DNA of 33,110 nt from CAIZGX01 sp044349305 (GCA_044349305.1 JBIKRF010000017.1:1-33110); one strand, 5' to 3'; counted from the first letter of the stretch, positions 8,910 through 18,103 are shown. Program-made: numbers and translations. The notes: generated by a model from the sequence alone, not told the origin.

Positions 8910-9994
8910 GATTCGCCTTTGTTCAGCTTAATGTCGTTAACGAATTGTTTAATCTTTTGTTCGTCTTCCTTTTTGCAGACCAACAATGAAACACCTGTGT
9001 CTACCACAATGTATCCGTTTAGTCCATGAAGTACAACCAACTTCTCGCTTCCCACGTGCACAACGCTGTCTGAACAGTTGTACAACATTACGTTCTCTCC
9101 CACTACTCCGTTGTTGTGTTCATCGGAAGACAATTGCGTGTGAAGAGATCCCCATGTTCCAAGGTCACTCCATCCGAAATCGCTCAATACAACATTTACA
9201 TTTTTTGCTTTTTCCATAATACCGTAATCGATACTGATGTTTTCGCAACTGCTGTACATGTTGTTGATGAAAGCCATTTCTTCTGCTGTTCCGTACTTTC
9301 CTTTTCCTTCTTCGAACTGTGCATACATTTCTGGAAGATGTGATTGGAACGCTTTCATGATTGACTCCAAATTCCAAACGAAAATTCCAGAGTTCCAATA
9401 GAAGTCTCCACTTTCAATGAAGTCCTTCGCCAATTCCAAATTCGGTTTCTCGGTGAAGGTTTTTACTTTCTTCACGCGATCGTTGTCTACGTCTTTTGCA
9501 TCGGCCCATTGAATGTATCCGTAACCGGTATCAGGGCGTGTAGGCTTAATTCCAAGCGTTACGAGGTTACCCGATTTGTTCGCTTGGTTCATGCTGATTT
9601 GAATGTCTTCAATGAACGAAGCTTCGCGAGTGATTAGGTGATCGCTTGGTGCAACAACAATGTTTGCATCGGGCGTGCGCTCGGCAATCCAAAATGCTGA
9701 GTAAGCCACACACGGTGCCGTGTTACGCATAAAAGGTTCGCACAACACTTGCTCTGGTTTTAGATCTGGCAATTGCTCTAACACAAGTGCCTTGTATCTT
9801 TCGTTCGTGACTACTAAAATATTTTCTTTCGGAACAAGCGGAAGAAAACGATCGTACGTCATTTGAATAAGCGTACGTCCGGTTCCAAGAATATCGTGAA
9901 ACTGCTTTGGAAAAGCGGTGCGACTCATAGGCCAGAATCTTGAACCAATTCCGCCTGCCATGATTACGCAGTAGTTTTTTGAAATATCAGTCAT
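8900..9994 (-). CDS. Mannose-1-phosphate guanylyltransferase
   Basis: 364 residues, the size of the single-domain (GMP/ManC nucleotidyltransferase) form without a C-terminal isomerase domain. It makes GDP-mannose from mannose-1-phosphate and GTP, a precursor for mannose-, fucose- or rhamnose-containing polysaccharides. The N-terminal signature is MAGGIGSRFWPMSRTAFPKQF (pyrophosphorylase loop, residues 12-32). Later come the base/sugar pocket elements PSDHLI, FTEKPNLE and FYWNSGIFVW. It starts 17 bp after fumC. Its product could feed the polysaccharide genes at 1868-5204 and 18264-20732, although these are not in one operon. Confidence 0.93.
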   Translation of the reverse strand: MTDISKNYCVIMAGGIGSRFWPMSRTAFPKQFHDILGTGRTLIQMTYDRFLPLVPKENILVVTNERYKALVLEQLPDLKPEQVLCEPFMRNTAPCVAYSAFWIAERTPDANIVVAPSDHLITREASFIEDIQISMNQANKSGNLVTLGIKPTRPDTGYGYIQWADAKDVDNDRVKKVKTFTEKPNLELAKDFIESGDFYWNSGIFVWNLESIMKAFQSHLPEMYAQFEEGKGKYGTAEEMAFINNMYSSCENISIDYGIMEKAKNVNVVLSDFGWSDLGTWGSLHTQLSSDEHNNGVVGENVMLYNCSDSVVHVGSEKLVVLHGLNGYIVVDTGVSLLVCKKEDEQKIKQFVNDIKLNKGESWV

Positions 9995-10011
9995 GTACTA
10001 AAAGTATCAAA

Positions 10012-11415
10012 TTATTTTGGAAGTTTTCCAACCATTTTCGAAGGAACTACAATCTCGTCATACTCCTCAGCAGTCACATGTCCTAAACGAATTGCCTCTT
10101 CACGAAGTGTAGTTCCATTCTTGTGCGCTGTCTTAGCAATCTCAGCCGCTTTGTAGTATCCAATTTTTGTATTCAACGAAGTCACCAGCATCAACGAGTT
10201 GTTGACCAATTCTTCTATGCGTGTGTAGTTTGGCTCAATGCCAACTGCGCAATTCACATCGAAAGAAACGCAAGCGTCTCCTAAAAGAATTGCACTTTGT
10301 AAGAAGTTGTATGCCATCATTGGTTTGAACACATTCAACTCATAATGTCCTTGTGTACCACCAACAGTGATCGCAACATCGTTACCCATCACTTGCGCGC
10401 AAACCATGGTTAATGCTTCGCATTGTGTAGGGTTTACTTTACCCGGCATGATCGAAGATCCTGGCTCGTTTTCAGGGATATGAATTTCTCCAATTCCGCT
10501 GCGTGGTCCGCTCGCCATCATGCGAATGTCATTTGCAATTTTATTTAAAGAAACTGCCAATTGCTTCAATGCACCGTGTGTTTCAACAATGCCATCGTGT
10601 GCAGCTAACGCTTCAAATTTATTTGGAGCAGTTTGAAAAGGAAGACCACTGAATTCAGCGATTTTCGCAGCTACCAATTCTGAATATCCTTCCGGTGTAT
10701 TGATACCTGTTCCTACAGCGGTTCCACCTAAAGCCAATTCACCTAAGTGAGAAAGCGTGTTGTTCAATGCACGAAGACCGTGGTCTAACTGTGCTACATA
10801 CCCGCTTAATTCTTGCCCCAAAGTCACAGGCGTAGCATCCATTAAATGCGTACGTCCAATCTTCACCACATTCATAAACTCTTTTGATTTCGCAGCAAGT
10901 GTGTTGCGAAGTTGAGTTACTCCAGGGATAGTTACTTTCACAACCGCTTCGTATGCCGCCATGTGCATAGCAGTTGGATACGTATCGTTGGAAGATTGTG
11001 ATTTGTTTACATCGTCGTTCGGATTCAACAACATTTGTCCTTCACCCAACTGTCCACCAGCCAAAACGTGCGCGCGGTTTGCAACCACTTCATTCACGTT
11101 CATGTTGCTTTGTGTACCCGAACCTGTTTGCCAGATAACTAACGGGAATTGATCGTACAATTCACCACGAACAATCTCGTCGCACACTGCAGAAATCGCA
11201 TCACGCTTTTCTACTGGTAAAACTCCTAACTCGCAGTTGGCGTGTGCTGCAGCCTTTTTCAATGTTCCGAAAGCCTTCACGATTTCTCTCGGCATGCTTG
11301 ACTCTGGTCCTATTTTAAAATTATTTCTTGAACGCTCTGTTTGAGCTCCCCAATAAACATTTGCGGGCACTTTTACTTCGCCCATTGTGTCTTTTTCAAT
11401 ACGAAAATTTTCCAT
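10012..11415 (-). CDS. fumC: Class II fumarate hydratase
   Basis: 467 residues, full length for the iron-independent tetrameric fumarase that interconverts fumarate and L-malate in the TCA cycle. Conserved regions are QTGSGTQSNMNVNEV (about 96-110), the catalytic His region GRTHLMDATP (H190) and the superfamily signature GSSIMPGKVNPTQ (319-331) with the catalytic serine loop. Aspartase shares the fold, but the overall sequence pattern (SSNDTYPTAMH, DGIVETHGALK) fits FumC. It sits between prfB (17 bp) and the guanylyltransferase gene (17 bp) on the same strand, with no promoter-like box in either gap, so it is probably cotranscribed. Confidence 0.95.
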   Translation of the reverse strand: MENFRIEKDTMGEVKVPANVYWGAQTERSRNNFKIGPESSMPREIVKAFGTLKKAAAHANCELGVLPVEKRDAISAVCDEIVRGELYDQFPLVIWQTGSGTQSNMNVNEVVANRAHVLAGGQLGEGQMLLNPNDDVNKSQSSNDTYPTAMHMAAYEAVVKVTIPGVTQLRNTLAAKSKEFMNVVKIGRTHLMDATPVTLGQELSGYVAQLDHGLRALNNTLSHLGELALGGTAVGTGINTPEGYSELVAAKIAEFSGLPFQTAPNKFEALAAHDGIVETHGALKQLAVSLNKIANDIRMMASGPRSGIGEIHIPENEPGSSIMPGKVNPTQCEALTMVCAQVMGNDVAITVGGTQGHYELNVFKPMMAYNFLQSAILLGDACVSFDVNCAVGIEPNYTRIEELVNNSLMLVTSLNTKIGYYKAAEIAKTAHKNGTTLREEAIRLGHVTAEEYDEIVVPSKMVGKLPK

Positions 11416-11432
11416 GATCGTTATGTGTTAAA

Positions 11433-12552
11433 TTATAAATCGTCGTTATCGGAATGCTGAACTCCTTTTCCTTGTCCCATTAAAAAGGCTTTCAAGAAAT
11501 TATCTATTTCACCATTCATTACTTTTTCTACATCGCTGGTTTCTTCACCCGTACGAACATCTTTCACCAATTTGTATGGTTGCATAACGTAGTTACGAAT
11601 TTGTGATCCCCATTCGATTTTCTTTTTCCCTGCTTCAATCTCGTCGCGTGCAGCGTGACGTCTAGCCAACTCCGCTTCAAACAATTGTGACTTCAGCAAT
11701 TGCAAAGCCTTTTCTTTGTTTTGAAGTTGTGAACGCGTTTCGGTGTTATCGATGATGATTCCTGAAGGCTTGTGTTTCAATCGCACACCGGTTTCAACCT
11801 TGTTTACGTTTTGTCCACCTGCACCCCCCGATCGGAAAGTGTCCCAAGAAATATCTGCCGGGTTAATGTGAATGTCGATGGTGTCGTCTACTAGCGGATA
11901 AACATACACACTTACGAATGAAGTGTGTCTTTTTGCATTAGAATCGAACGGAGAAATACGCACCAATCGATGTACACCGTTTTCACCTTTCAACATGCCA
12001 AACGCAAACGGACCTTCGAATTCGAGCGTGCATTGTTTTACACCTGCAACGTCTCCTTCTTGAAGATCAAGTTCTTTCACTTTGTAGCCGCTCTTTTCAC
12101 CCCACATGATGTACATGCGCATGAGCATGCTTGCCCAATCACAACTTTCTGTACCACCAGCACCAGCCGTGATTTGAAGGACAGCGCTTAAGTTATCTTC
12201 TTCAGCAGAAAGCATGTTTTTAAACTCCAGCTCTTCAAGCTCGGTAGAAGCAATTTTATATTGCTCATCGAGTTCAGCTTCGTCTACTTCGCCTTCCTTG
12301 AAAAATTCATAAAGCACTTGCGTGTCGTCAACCGCAGATTGACATTTTTGATAAGCATCTGTCCACAATTTTTTATTGCGGATTTGCTTCATGGTTGCCT
12401 CGGCTTTTTTCGGATCGTTCCAAAAGTCGGGGTCTTGTGTTAGTTTTTCGTCTTCACGAATTTGGAGGAGTTTTACCTCCACGTCAAAGATACCTCCCGA
12501 GCGCTCTCGTGCGCTCTTTCAGTTCGTTGATCGCGTCAATTGTTATCGCCAT
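11433..12552 (-). CDS. prfB: Peptide chain release factor 2, expressed by programmed +1 frameshift
   Basis: RF2 recognises UGA and UAA stop codons and triggers peptide release. The gene starts at the ATG at 12552-12550 and reads 22 codons (MAITIDAINELKERTRALGRYL) to an in-frame TGA at 12486-12484. The rest is in the +1 frame, beginning GAC GTG GAG GTA (DVEV) at 12485. Skipping base 12486 gives a full-length protein of about 372 residues, close to the usual ~365. The codon-recognition motif SPF is at about 200-202 and the catalytic GGQ at about 245-247 (SGGAGGQNVNK). Reading only the long frame from the GTG at 12482 would lose the N-terminal helix, so the frameshift reading is preferred. recX lies 35 bp upstream. 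Confidence 0.95.
12483..12498 (-). promoter_or_regulatory. RF2 programmed +1 frameshift (recoding) site
   Basis: On the minus strand this reads GGGAGGTATCTTTGAC. The last ten bases (TATCTTTGAC) equal the E. coli prfB slippery site CUU-UGA-C with its preceding codon. The purine hexamer GGGAGG is where E. coli has the stimulatory internal Shine-Dalgarno AGGGGG. Low RF2 favours slipping from CUU to UUU and continuing in the +1 frame, giving autoregulation (established for prfB). Here the element is seen directly; its activity is inferred. Confidence 0.93.
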
Positions 12553-12587
12553 CTGGAATGAAATTTTATAGCGCGAAAGTACGTCAA

Positions 12588-13079
12588 TTAATCTAAAAAC
12601 GTGTCAAAACTTTCACTCGATTCGCGAAGCACTTTAAACACTTCTTCCGTTTGAAAACCCTTTCGAATCAGGGCTTTGGCGGCATATTGATTTTTTAACC
12701 TGCCTTTCTTTTCATATTTCTTTTGTAGGGAAGGAAGTAGCGCTCTTATTTGCAACACATCCCCTTCACTTGGAAGATTTCGAATAGCATCTTGAATGTT
12801 TCGGGAAGAAACGCGTTTTGCTTTCAGATGCAATTCAATTTTCCGTTTGCTCCATTTTCGAAATTCAAAGTGGTCGTGCGCAAAAGCTGAAGCAAATCGC
12901 GATTCGCTCAAAAGATTTAACGAGATAAGTTCCGCTATTAAGACTTGCCTGTCGTTCTGCCACACTCCGTATTGAATGAGCTTCTTCTCGACATCGAAGG
13001 GTGCACGCTCTGCCTTGTCGCAATAGCGCTGAATTTTCAATCGGCATTTTGCTAAGTCTATTGGCCCTTCATTTTGCAT
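12588..13079 (-). CDS. recX: RecX-family regulatory protein
   Basis: 163 residues, a typical RecX length. RecX binds RecA filaments and limits recombinase activity. The sequence shows the three-helix repeats of the family: KIQRYCDKAERAPFDVEKKLIQYGV (first repeat), LLSESRFASAFAHDHFEFRKWSKRKIELHLKAKRVS (second, with the conserved RFA..F...+...G/S+.+I...L core) and KALIRKGFQTEEVFKVL (third). It is the first gene of the minus-strand run and is not next to recA here. The upstream region holds only a poor promoter match (TAATTTAG on the minus strand). Confidence 0.88.
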   Translation of the reverse strand: MQNEGPIDLAKCRLKIQRYCDKAERAPFDVEKKLIQYGVWQNDRQVLIAELISLNLLSESRFASAFAHDHFEFRKWSKRKIELHLKAKRVSSRNIQDAIRNLPSEGDVLQIRALLPSLQKKYEKKGRLKNQYAAKALIRKGFQTEEVFKVLRESSESFDTFLD

Positions 13080-13146
13080 TTTTCTAAATTAGAAATAATA
13101 CTAAGCTCCTTGAGAAATGTTCAAAGGATTTATGAAATTTCTTTGT

Positions 13147-13154
13147 TAAATTTG
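13147..13154 (+). promoter_or_regulatory. Bacteroidota -7 box for the DUF349 gene
   Basis: TAAATTTG is a perfect match to TAnnTTTG, 22 nt before the ATG at 13177. No convincing -33 TTG lies at 19-20 nt upstream. Confidence 0.5.
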
Positions 13155-13176
13155 TGAGAGAATCGAAGACTTAAAA

Positions 13177-14865
13177 ATGAAAGAGGAATTAATAGGCCAG
13201 TTGCGCGACTTACTTCAAGCTGAAGATATTATGTTGGTGCGTGATCAAGTAAAAAACATTCGCAGTAATTGGAAGGCAGAAAGCGTGAAAGAGCGTCAGT
13301 TGCAATGGGAACAATTCAAAGCTGAAAATGCAGAAGGTACGGAAGTAGATTTTGTATACACCCCTCATGAATTGGAAGGTTCTCTTCAAGAATTATTGAA
13401 AGAATATGAAGACAAAATTCAAGTGGCTGGAAAGGCACTTGCACAGGAGCGTTCAAGAAACTTCGAGATAAAATCTGACTTGTGTGATCGCATGGAGCGA
13501 CTTTCCAAGAATGAAGAAAATATTGGAAAGGCTTTTTCTCTTCAAAAAGAAATTAAAGAATATTGGGACAACACCGGAGATGTTCCTGGAGATAAATACC
13601 CTGCGCTAATAGATCGTTGGCACAAGGCGAATCAAGATTTTTTCTATCACATTAACATCTACAAAGAACTTCAAGCGAACGATTTAAAAGTTAACCAGAG
13701 GTTGAAAGAAGAGTTAATGGAATTAGCGAAAGGGCTTTCAGCTATTGAATCGATAAACGAATTGGAAGTTGAAGTTCGTAAGCTTCAACGCGATTGGATG
13801 CAGATTGGTCCTTCTCCGAAAGAAACGTTCCAAAAAATGGGAGACGATTTCTTTGGAATTCTTCGCGTTGAACAAGAGCGCATTCAAGCACACTACGATG
13901 CATTAAGCGCAAGTAGCAATGAAAACCTTTCAAAGAAGACCTTGCTTATTCAACGCATGAAAGAGATTCTTGAATTGGATCTTTCTCAAAGTAACAGTTG
14001 GAATAAGTGGACAGAAGAAGTTTTAAAACTTCAAGAAGAATGGAAAACCATCGGTTGGGTTAAGAAAAAAGAGAACGAAGAAATTTGGCAAGAGTTCCGC
14101 GGATTGTGTGATTTGTTCTTCACGAAGCGCAGTACTTATTTTGAATCTCGCAAAGAGGTTTACGAGAAAAATAAAAAAGCGAAAGAGACCATCATCAGCG
14201 AAGCGAAGACGCTTCAAGACAGTAGCGATTGGAAACTAGCCACTGAAGGAATTAAAAAACTTCAAGACAAGTGGAAACAAGTTGGTGGTGCCGACCCGAA
14301 AGAAGAGCAGAAGTTATGGCAGCGCTTCCGTTCTGCGTGCGACGTTTTCTTCCAAAGAAAGAAAGAACACTTCGGAGAGTTGACAGGTATTCAAGAAGAG
14401 AATTTAAGATTGAAAGAAGCCTTGCTCACCGAAATTGAAAACACGCCTCTTTCTGGAAATAAAAATGAAGACTTGTCTATGCTTCGTTTATTTAACGAAC
14501 GTTGGCAGGCACTTGGACATGTTCCTCGTGAGCAATATGCGAAAATGCAAGCGCGTCACAAAGCTGCCTTCGACGATAAGTATGGCAAGTTGAATGCTGA
14601 TCGCAAAGAAGCTGACATGACTCGTTACAAGTCGCGTATTGAAACGATCAAGTCTACTGGCGACAAAGGGCTAAGCAGAGAGAAAATGATTTTGCGTGAT
14701 AAGATTGACAAGTTGAAAGGCGACATCAAATCTTACGAAAACAACATGGGTATCTTCACTGGTAAAGGTGCTGAAGGCATGCGCAAAGAAATTGAGAAAA
14801 AGATTGTTGCTGCTAAGCGTGAGATTTCAGAAATCTTAGAAAAGATCTCTTTGATTCAAAACTAA
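13177..14865 (+). CDS. DUF349 repeat protein
   Basis: 562 residues with no signal peptide, so probably cytoplasmic. It carries five recognisable DUF349 units, each centred on a conserved Trp followed by G.VP/G..+ and an aromatic-rich F...C...FF stretch. The key Trp residues are at 130, 207, 289, 366 and 443, a spacing of about 77 residues. The third and fourth units are the clearest (LQEEWKTIGWVKKKENEEIW; LQDKWKQVGGADPKEEQKLW). The last ~80 residues are strongly charged and helical, likely a coiled coil. Proteins of this family are common in Bacteroidota, and their biochemical role is not established to my knowledge. It stands alone between recX (divergent) and tig (convergent), with its own promoter-like box and a terminator after it. 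Confidence 0.88.
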   Translation: MKEELIGQLRDLLQAEDIMLVRDQVKNIRSNWKAESVKERQLQWEQFKAENAEGTEVDFVYTPHELEGSLQELLKEYEDKIQVAGKALAQERSRNFEIKSDLCDRMERLSKNEENIGKAFSLQKEIKEYWDNTGDVPGDKYPALIDRWHKANQDFFYHINIYKELQANDLKVNQRLKEELMELAKGLSAIESINELEVEVRKLQRDWMQIGPSPKETFQKMGDDFFGILRVEQERIQAHYDALSASSNENLSKKTLLIQRMKEILELDLSQSNSWNKWTEEVLKLQEEWKTIGWVKKKENEEIWQEFRGLCDLFFTKRSTYFESRKEVYEKNKKAKETIISEAKTLQDSSDWKLATEGIKKLQDKWKQVGGADPKEEQKLWQRFRSACDVFFQRKKEHFGELTGIQEENLRLKEALLTEIENTPLSGNKNEDLSMLRLFNERWQALGHVPREQYAKMQARHKAAFDDKYGKLNADRKEADMTRYKSRIETIKSTGDKGLSREKMILRDKIDKLKGDIKSYENNMGIFTGKGAEGMRKEIEKKIVAAKREISEILEKISLIQN

Positions 14866-14884
14866 AGATTGAATTTCAATTCAT

Positions 14885-14919
14885 AAAAAAACCTCGGAAG
14901 TTCCGAGGTTTTTCTTTTT
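14885..14919. terminator. Bidirectional intrinsic terminator between DUF349 gene and tig
   Basis: A-tract, then the inverted repeat ACCTCGGAA / TTCCGAGGT (14891-14899 and 14901-14909), then T-tract. Practically the stem is AAAAACCTCGG / CCGAGGTTTTT with loop AAGTT. Because As precede and Ts follow, it can terminate both converging genes. Confidence 0.88.
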
Positions 14920-14932
14920 CTAATATTTCTAA

Positions 14933-16279
14933 TTAGTGCTGAGCACGGTGTCTGAAATCTTCGTAAGCCAAACGCTCAACTTTCACTGAACAATTTGCTT
15001 GAACAACTTTCATTACACCATCTTCATACAACATGTCGTATACATTCTTCGCCTCTTCCTGCTTCGCAAGTGTTTGCTTCGCTAATTGATCTAAACGCTC
15101 TTCATCTACAGGCATGCCATAAGATTTGAAACGATCTACCAAAGAAGCTTTCACGTAATCCATTGCATCGTCTACAGATACTTTGATTTCGTTTTCTTTG
15201 ATGATTTTATTTTCAATCAACTGCCACTTCAATCCGTTTGCGTAACCTGGGTATTCCATTTCCAACTGAGCCATTTCAATAGGCTTCTCGTTAGTCATAA
15301 TAATGAAACGCTTAAGGAACTCGTCTGGCAATTCAATAGAAACCATATCTACGATATCCTTCGCGAAGTCACGCTTGAACATCCATTCAGAATCCTTCTC
15401 GAACATAGCTGCTAGGTCCGCTTTCACGCGATCTTTCATTTGCTCTTCTGAAGTTACTGTTCCTGGTTCGAATAATTTATCAAATAATTCTTGATTCAAC
15501 TCTGCTGGTTGCATGCGCATAACTTCAGAGATGGTCACTTGGAATTTTGAATCAATGTGGTGAAGCTCGTGATGCGTAACACCTAACATGCGAGAAAGAT
15601 CTTCGTGATCGCTATTCAACATGAACGGATCAACTACTGCGCTTTCACCTATGTTCTTTCCAACAAACAAAGCTTTTGTCGCTTCGTCTTTGATGTATTC
15701 TAAAAAGATAGAAGTCTTGTTTGTAACACCACCTTCTTTAACTGAACCGTCTGCATTCACCTCGACAATTTCTGCCATGATCATGTCTTCAGACTCGGTA
15801 ACTTCCGGTTTAGAAAGTTGGCCGTGACGACGCGCATACTCTTTCATTTGACGAGAGATAAGCTCTTCGTTCACATCAACTTCCAACTTTGTGAAAGTTT
15901 TCGACTTGTCTAAATTCAAATCGAACGCAGGAGCGAATCCAATTTCGTAAGTAAATGTGAAAGTTGAAGGGTTGTCCCAATCACCCACATCATCGCCCTC
16001 TTTTGGAATTGGGCTACCTAACAACTCAAGTTTGTTTTCAGAAACATAATTTCCGATTGCCTCTTGCAACATTCTGTTTATTTCATCGGCAAGCAATGAC
16101 TTTCCGAAACGTTGTTTCACTAAAGAAGCAGGAACCGCACCTTTACGAAATCCTGGTAATTCAACGCGTTTACGGTAGGTCTTAAGAGCCGCCTCGTAGT
16201 TTTCGTTGTAATCAATAGGGTCAAGAGTCACCTTTAACTCTCCTGTTAGAGAGTTGGTGTTGAGTTGTTCAATATTCAT
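14933..16279 (-). CDS. tig: Trigger factor chaperone
   Basis: 448 residues, normal length. The ribosome-bound chaperone shields nascent chains. The N-terminal ribosome-docking signature is GFRKGAVPASLVKQRFG (about 43-59). The middle FKBP-type peptidyl-prolyl isomerase region (about 160-255) is present in outline but diverged, as is common in Bacteroidota, so isomerase activity is doubtful. The helical C-terminal chaperone arms follow. It begins 31 bp after atpC on the same strand with no promoter-like box in the gap, so it may be cotranscribed with atpD-atpC. A strong terminator lies beyond its stop. Confidence 0.92.
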   Translation of the reverse strand: MNIEQLNTNSLTGELKVTLDPIDYNENYEAALKTYRKRVELPGFRKGAVPASLVKQRFGKSLLADEINRMLQEAIGNYVSENKLELLGSPIPKEGDDVGDWDNPSTFTFTYEIGFAPAFDLNLDKSKTFTKLEVDVNEELISRQMKEYARRHGQLSKPEVTESEDMIMAEIVEVNADGSVKEGGVTNKTSIFLEYIKDEATKALFVGKNIGESAVVDPFMLNSDHEDLSRMLGVTHHELHHIDSKFQVTISEVMRMQPAELNQELFDKLFEPGTVTSEEQMKDRVKADLAAMFEKDSEWMFKRDFAKDIVDMVSIELPDEFLKRFIIMTNEKPIEMAQLEMEYPGYANGLKWQLIENKIIKENEIKVSVDDAMDYVKASLVDRFKSYGMPVDEERLDQLAKQTLAKQEEAKNVYDMLYEDGVMKVVQANCSVKVERLAYEDFRHRAQH

Positions 16280-16310
16280 AACGTTAGATTGTTCTTCCGT
16301 GAAGGAAGTA

Positions 16311-16547
16311 TTATTCAGCTAAAACCATTACTTGGTTGTTCAATACCTCAACGGTACCACCAAGCACATCAAATGTCAATTCTTTGCCTTGAGCATCTTT
16401 CACACGCACGCTTCCTTTTTTCAATGAAGAAATTAAAGGGGCGTGGTTGTTCAAGATTCCCAATCCACCTGAACTTCCTGGAAGGAAAACATATTCCGCT
16501 TCACCTTGGAAGAGTACGGTTTCTGGGGTAATTATTTCAACGCGCAT
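16311..16547 (-). CDS. atpC: F0F1 ATP synthase epsilon subunit, short form
   Basis: 78 residues against about 130-140 in E. coli. The sequence covers only the N-terminal beta-sandwich (MRVEIITPETVLFQGEAEYV, FLPGSSGGLGILNNHAPLIS, then VLGGTVEVLNNQVMVLAE). The C-terminal two-helix domain that acts as an inhibitory latch in other bacteria is absent. Short epsilon subunits are known in Bacteroidota, so this is not a truncation artefact. It is directly downstream of atpD with an 8 bp gap. Confidence 0.93.
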   Translation of the reverse strand: MRVEIITPETVLFQGEAEYVFLPGSSGGLGILNNHAPLISSLKKGSVRVKDAQGKELTFDVLGGTVEVLNNQVMVLAE

Positions 16548-16555
16548 AATTGCTC

Positions 16556-18064
16556 TTAATTCTTAGATTCAGCCAACATTTTCTTACCAGCTTCAATAGC
16601 TTCTTCGATGGTACCTTTCAAGTTGAAAGCAGCTTCTGGATACTCATCACACTCTCCGTCTAGGATCATGTTGAAACCTTTGATTGTTTCTTCAATTGGA
16701 ACCAATACCCCTGGGATACCGGTGAATTGCTCTGCCACGTGGAATGGCTGAGACAAGAAACGCTGCACTTTACGAGCGCGGTATACCGACAATTTATCGT
16801 CTTCAGATAATTCGTCCATACCCAAGATCGCGATGATATCTTGTAATTCTTTGTAGCGTTGTAGAATTCCTTTCACACGTTGTGCGCAACGGTAGTGCTC
16901 GTCACCAACAATAGCTGGAGTTAAGATACGAGAAGTAGAATCCAATGGATCTACCGCAGGATAGATACCTAATTCGGCAATCTTACGACTTAATACAGTT
17001 GTTGCATCTAAGTGAGCGAAGGTTGTAGCTGGAGCAGGGTCAGTCAAGTCATCCGCAGGTACGTATACCGCTTGAACCGAAGTGATAGATCCTCTCTTCG
17101 TAGAAGTGATACGCTCTTGCATAGCTCCCATTTCAGAGGCCAATGTTGGTTGGTAGCCTACCGCAGAAGGCATACGACCTAAAAGTGCCGATACCTCAGA
17201 ACCCGCTTGTGTGAAACGGAAGATGTTGTCAATGAAGAAGAGGATATCACGTCCACCAGACTGCTCATCTCCATCACGGAAGTACTCAGCAACTGAAAGA
17301 CCGCTCAATGCAACACGCGCACGTGCTCCAGGAGGCTCATTCATTTGTCCGAATACCAATGTCGCTTGGCTTTCAGCAAGAGCTTTCATATCTACTTTAG
17401 ATACGTCCCATCCGCCTTTTTCCATTTCGTGCACGAATGCATCGCCATATTTAATAACGCCAGACTCAATCATCTCGCGCAACAAGTCATTTCCTTCACG
17501 AGTACGCTCACCAACACCAGCAAATACAGAAAGACCTGTGTATGCTTTTGCAATGTTGTTGATCAACTCCATGATCAATACCGTCTTACCTACTCCGGCA
17601 CCACCGAACAATCCGATTTTACCACCCTTTGAGTAAGGCTCGATCAAGTCAATTACTTTAATACCTGTTAAAAGGATTTCAGTTGCAGTAGACAAATCTT
17701 CGTAACGAGGAGCAGCACGGTGAATTGAGTTACCGTTCTCGTTGCTCACTTCTCCGATTCCGTCAATTGCTTTTCCAACTACGTTAAACAAACGACCTTT
17801 GATTTGATCTCCAGTTGGCATGGTGATGGTGCGACCAAGGGCCACAACCTCAGCACCTCTTTGAAGACCTTCCGTTGCATCCATTGCGATAGCACGAACA
17901 GTGTCTTCACCTACGTGCTTTTGGCACTCTAGGATTAGATCGTCTGCGCCAGCACGCTTGATAGCAAGGGCATCTAGGATGTTTGGAAGTTTTTGGCCGG
18001 CAGGGAAAGAGATATCTACCACAGGGCCAATAATTTGAACTACTTTACCATTTTGAGTTGACAT
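16556..18064 (-). CDS. atpD: F0F1 ATP synthase beta subunit
   Basis: 502 residues, full-length catalytic subunit. Walker A GGAGVGKT is at 154-161, the GERTREGNDL region follows, Walker B is in ILFFIDNIFRF, and the signature PAVDPLDSTSR is present. It forms the catalytic sites of the F1 hexamer at the inner membrane. Only atpD and atpC of the complex are here; the remaining subunit genes must be elsewhere, as in many Bacteroidota. A -7 box lies 31 nt before the start codon. Confidence 0.97.
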   Translation of the reverse strand: MSTQNGKVVQIIGPVVDISFPAGQKLPNILDALAIKRAGADDLILECQKHVGEDTVRAIAMDATEGLQRGAEVVALGRTITMPTGDQIKGRLFNVVGKAIDGIGEVSNENGNSIHRAAPRYEDLSTATEILLTGIKVIDLIEPYSKGGKIGLFGGAGVGKTVLIMELINNIAKAYTGLSVFAGVGERTREGNDLLREMIESGVIKYGDAFVHEMEKGGWDVSKVDMKALAESQATLVFGQMNEPPGARARVALSGLSVAEYFRDGDEQSGGRDILFFIDNIFRFTQAGSEVSALLGRMPSAVGYQPTLASEMGAMQERITSTKRGSITSVQAVYVPADDLTDPAPATTFAHLDATTVLSRKIAELGIYPAVDPLDSTSRILTPAIVGDEHYRCAQRVKGILQRYKELQDIIAILGMDELSEDDKLSVYRARKVQRFLSQPFHVAEQFTGIPGVLVPIEETIKGFNMILDGECDEYPEAAFNLKGTIEEAIEAGKKMLAESKN

Positions 18065-18095
18065 AGAAAGATGTATTCAGGTTGAATTTCGGGCG

Positions 18096-18103
18096 CAAAA
18101 GTA
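18096..18103 (-). promoter_or_regulatory. Bacteroidota -7 box for atpD
   Basis: The minus strand reads TACTTTTG, a perfect TAnnTTTG match, 31 nt before the atpD ATG. No TTG lies at the expected 19 nt spacing upstream. Confidence 0.5.

Noticed and set aside
16294..16308. Small inverted repeat CTTCC-GTGAA-GGAAG between atpC and tig
   Set aside because: Only five base pairs and no T-tract on either strand, so no support for a terminator or riboswitch.
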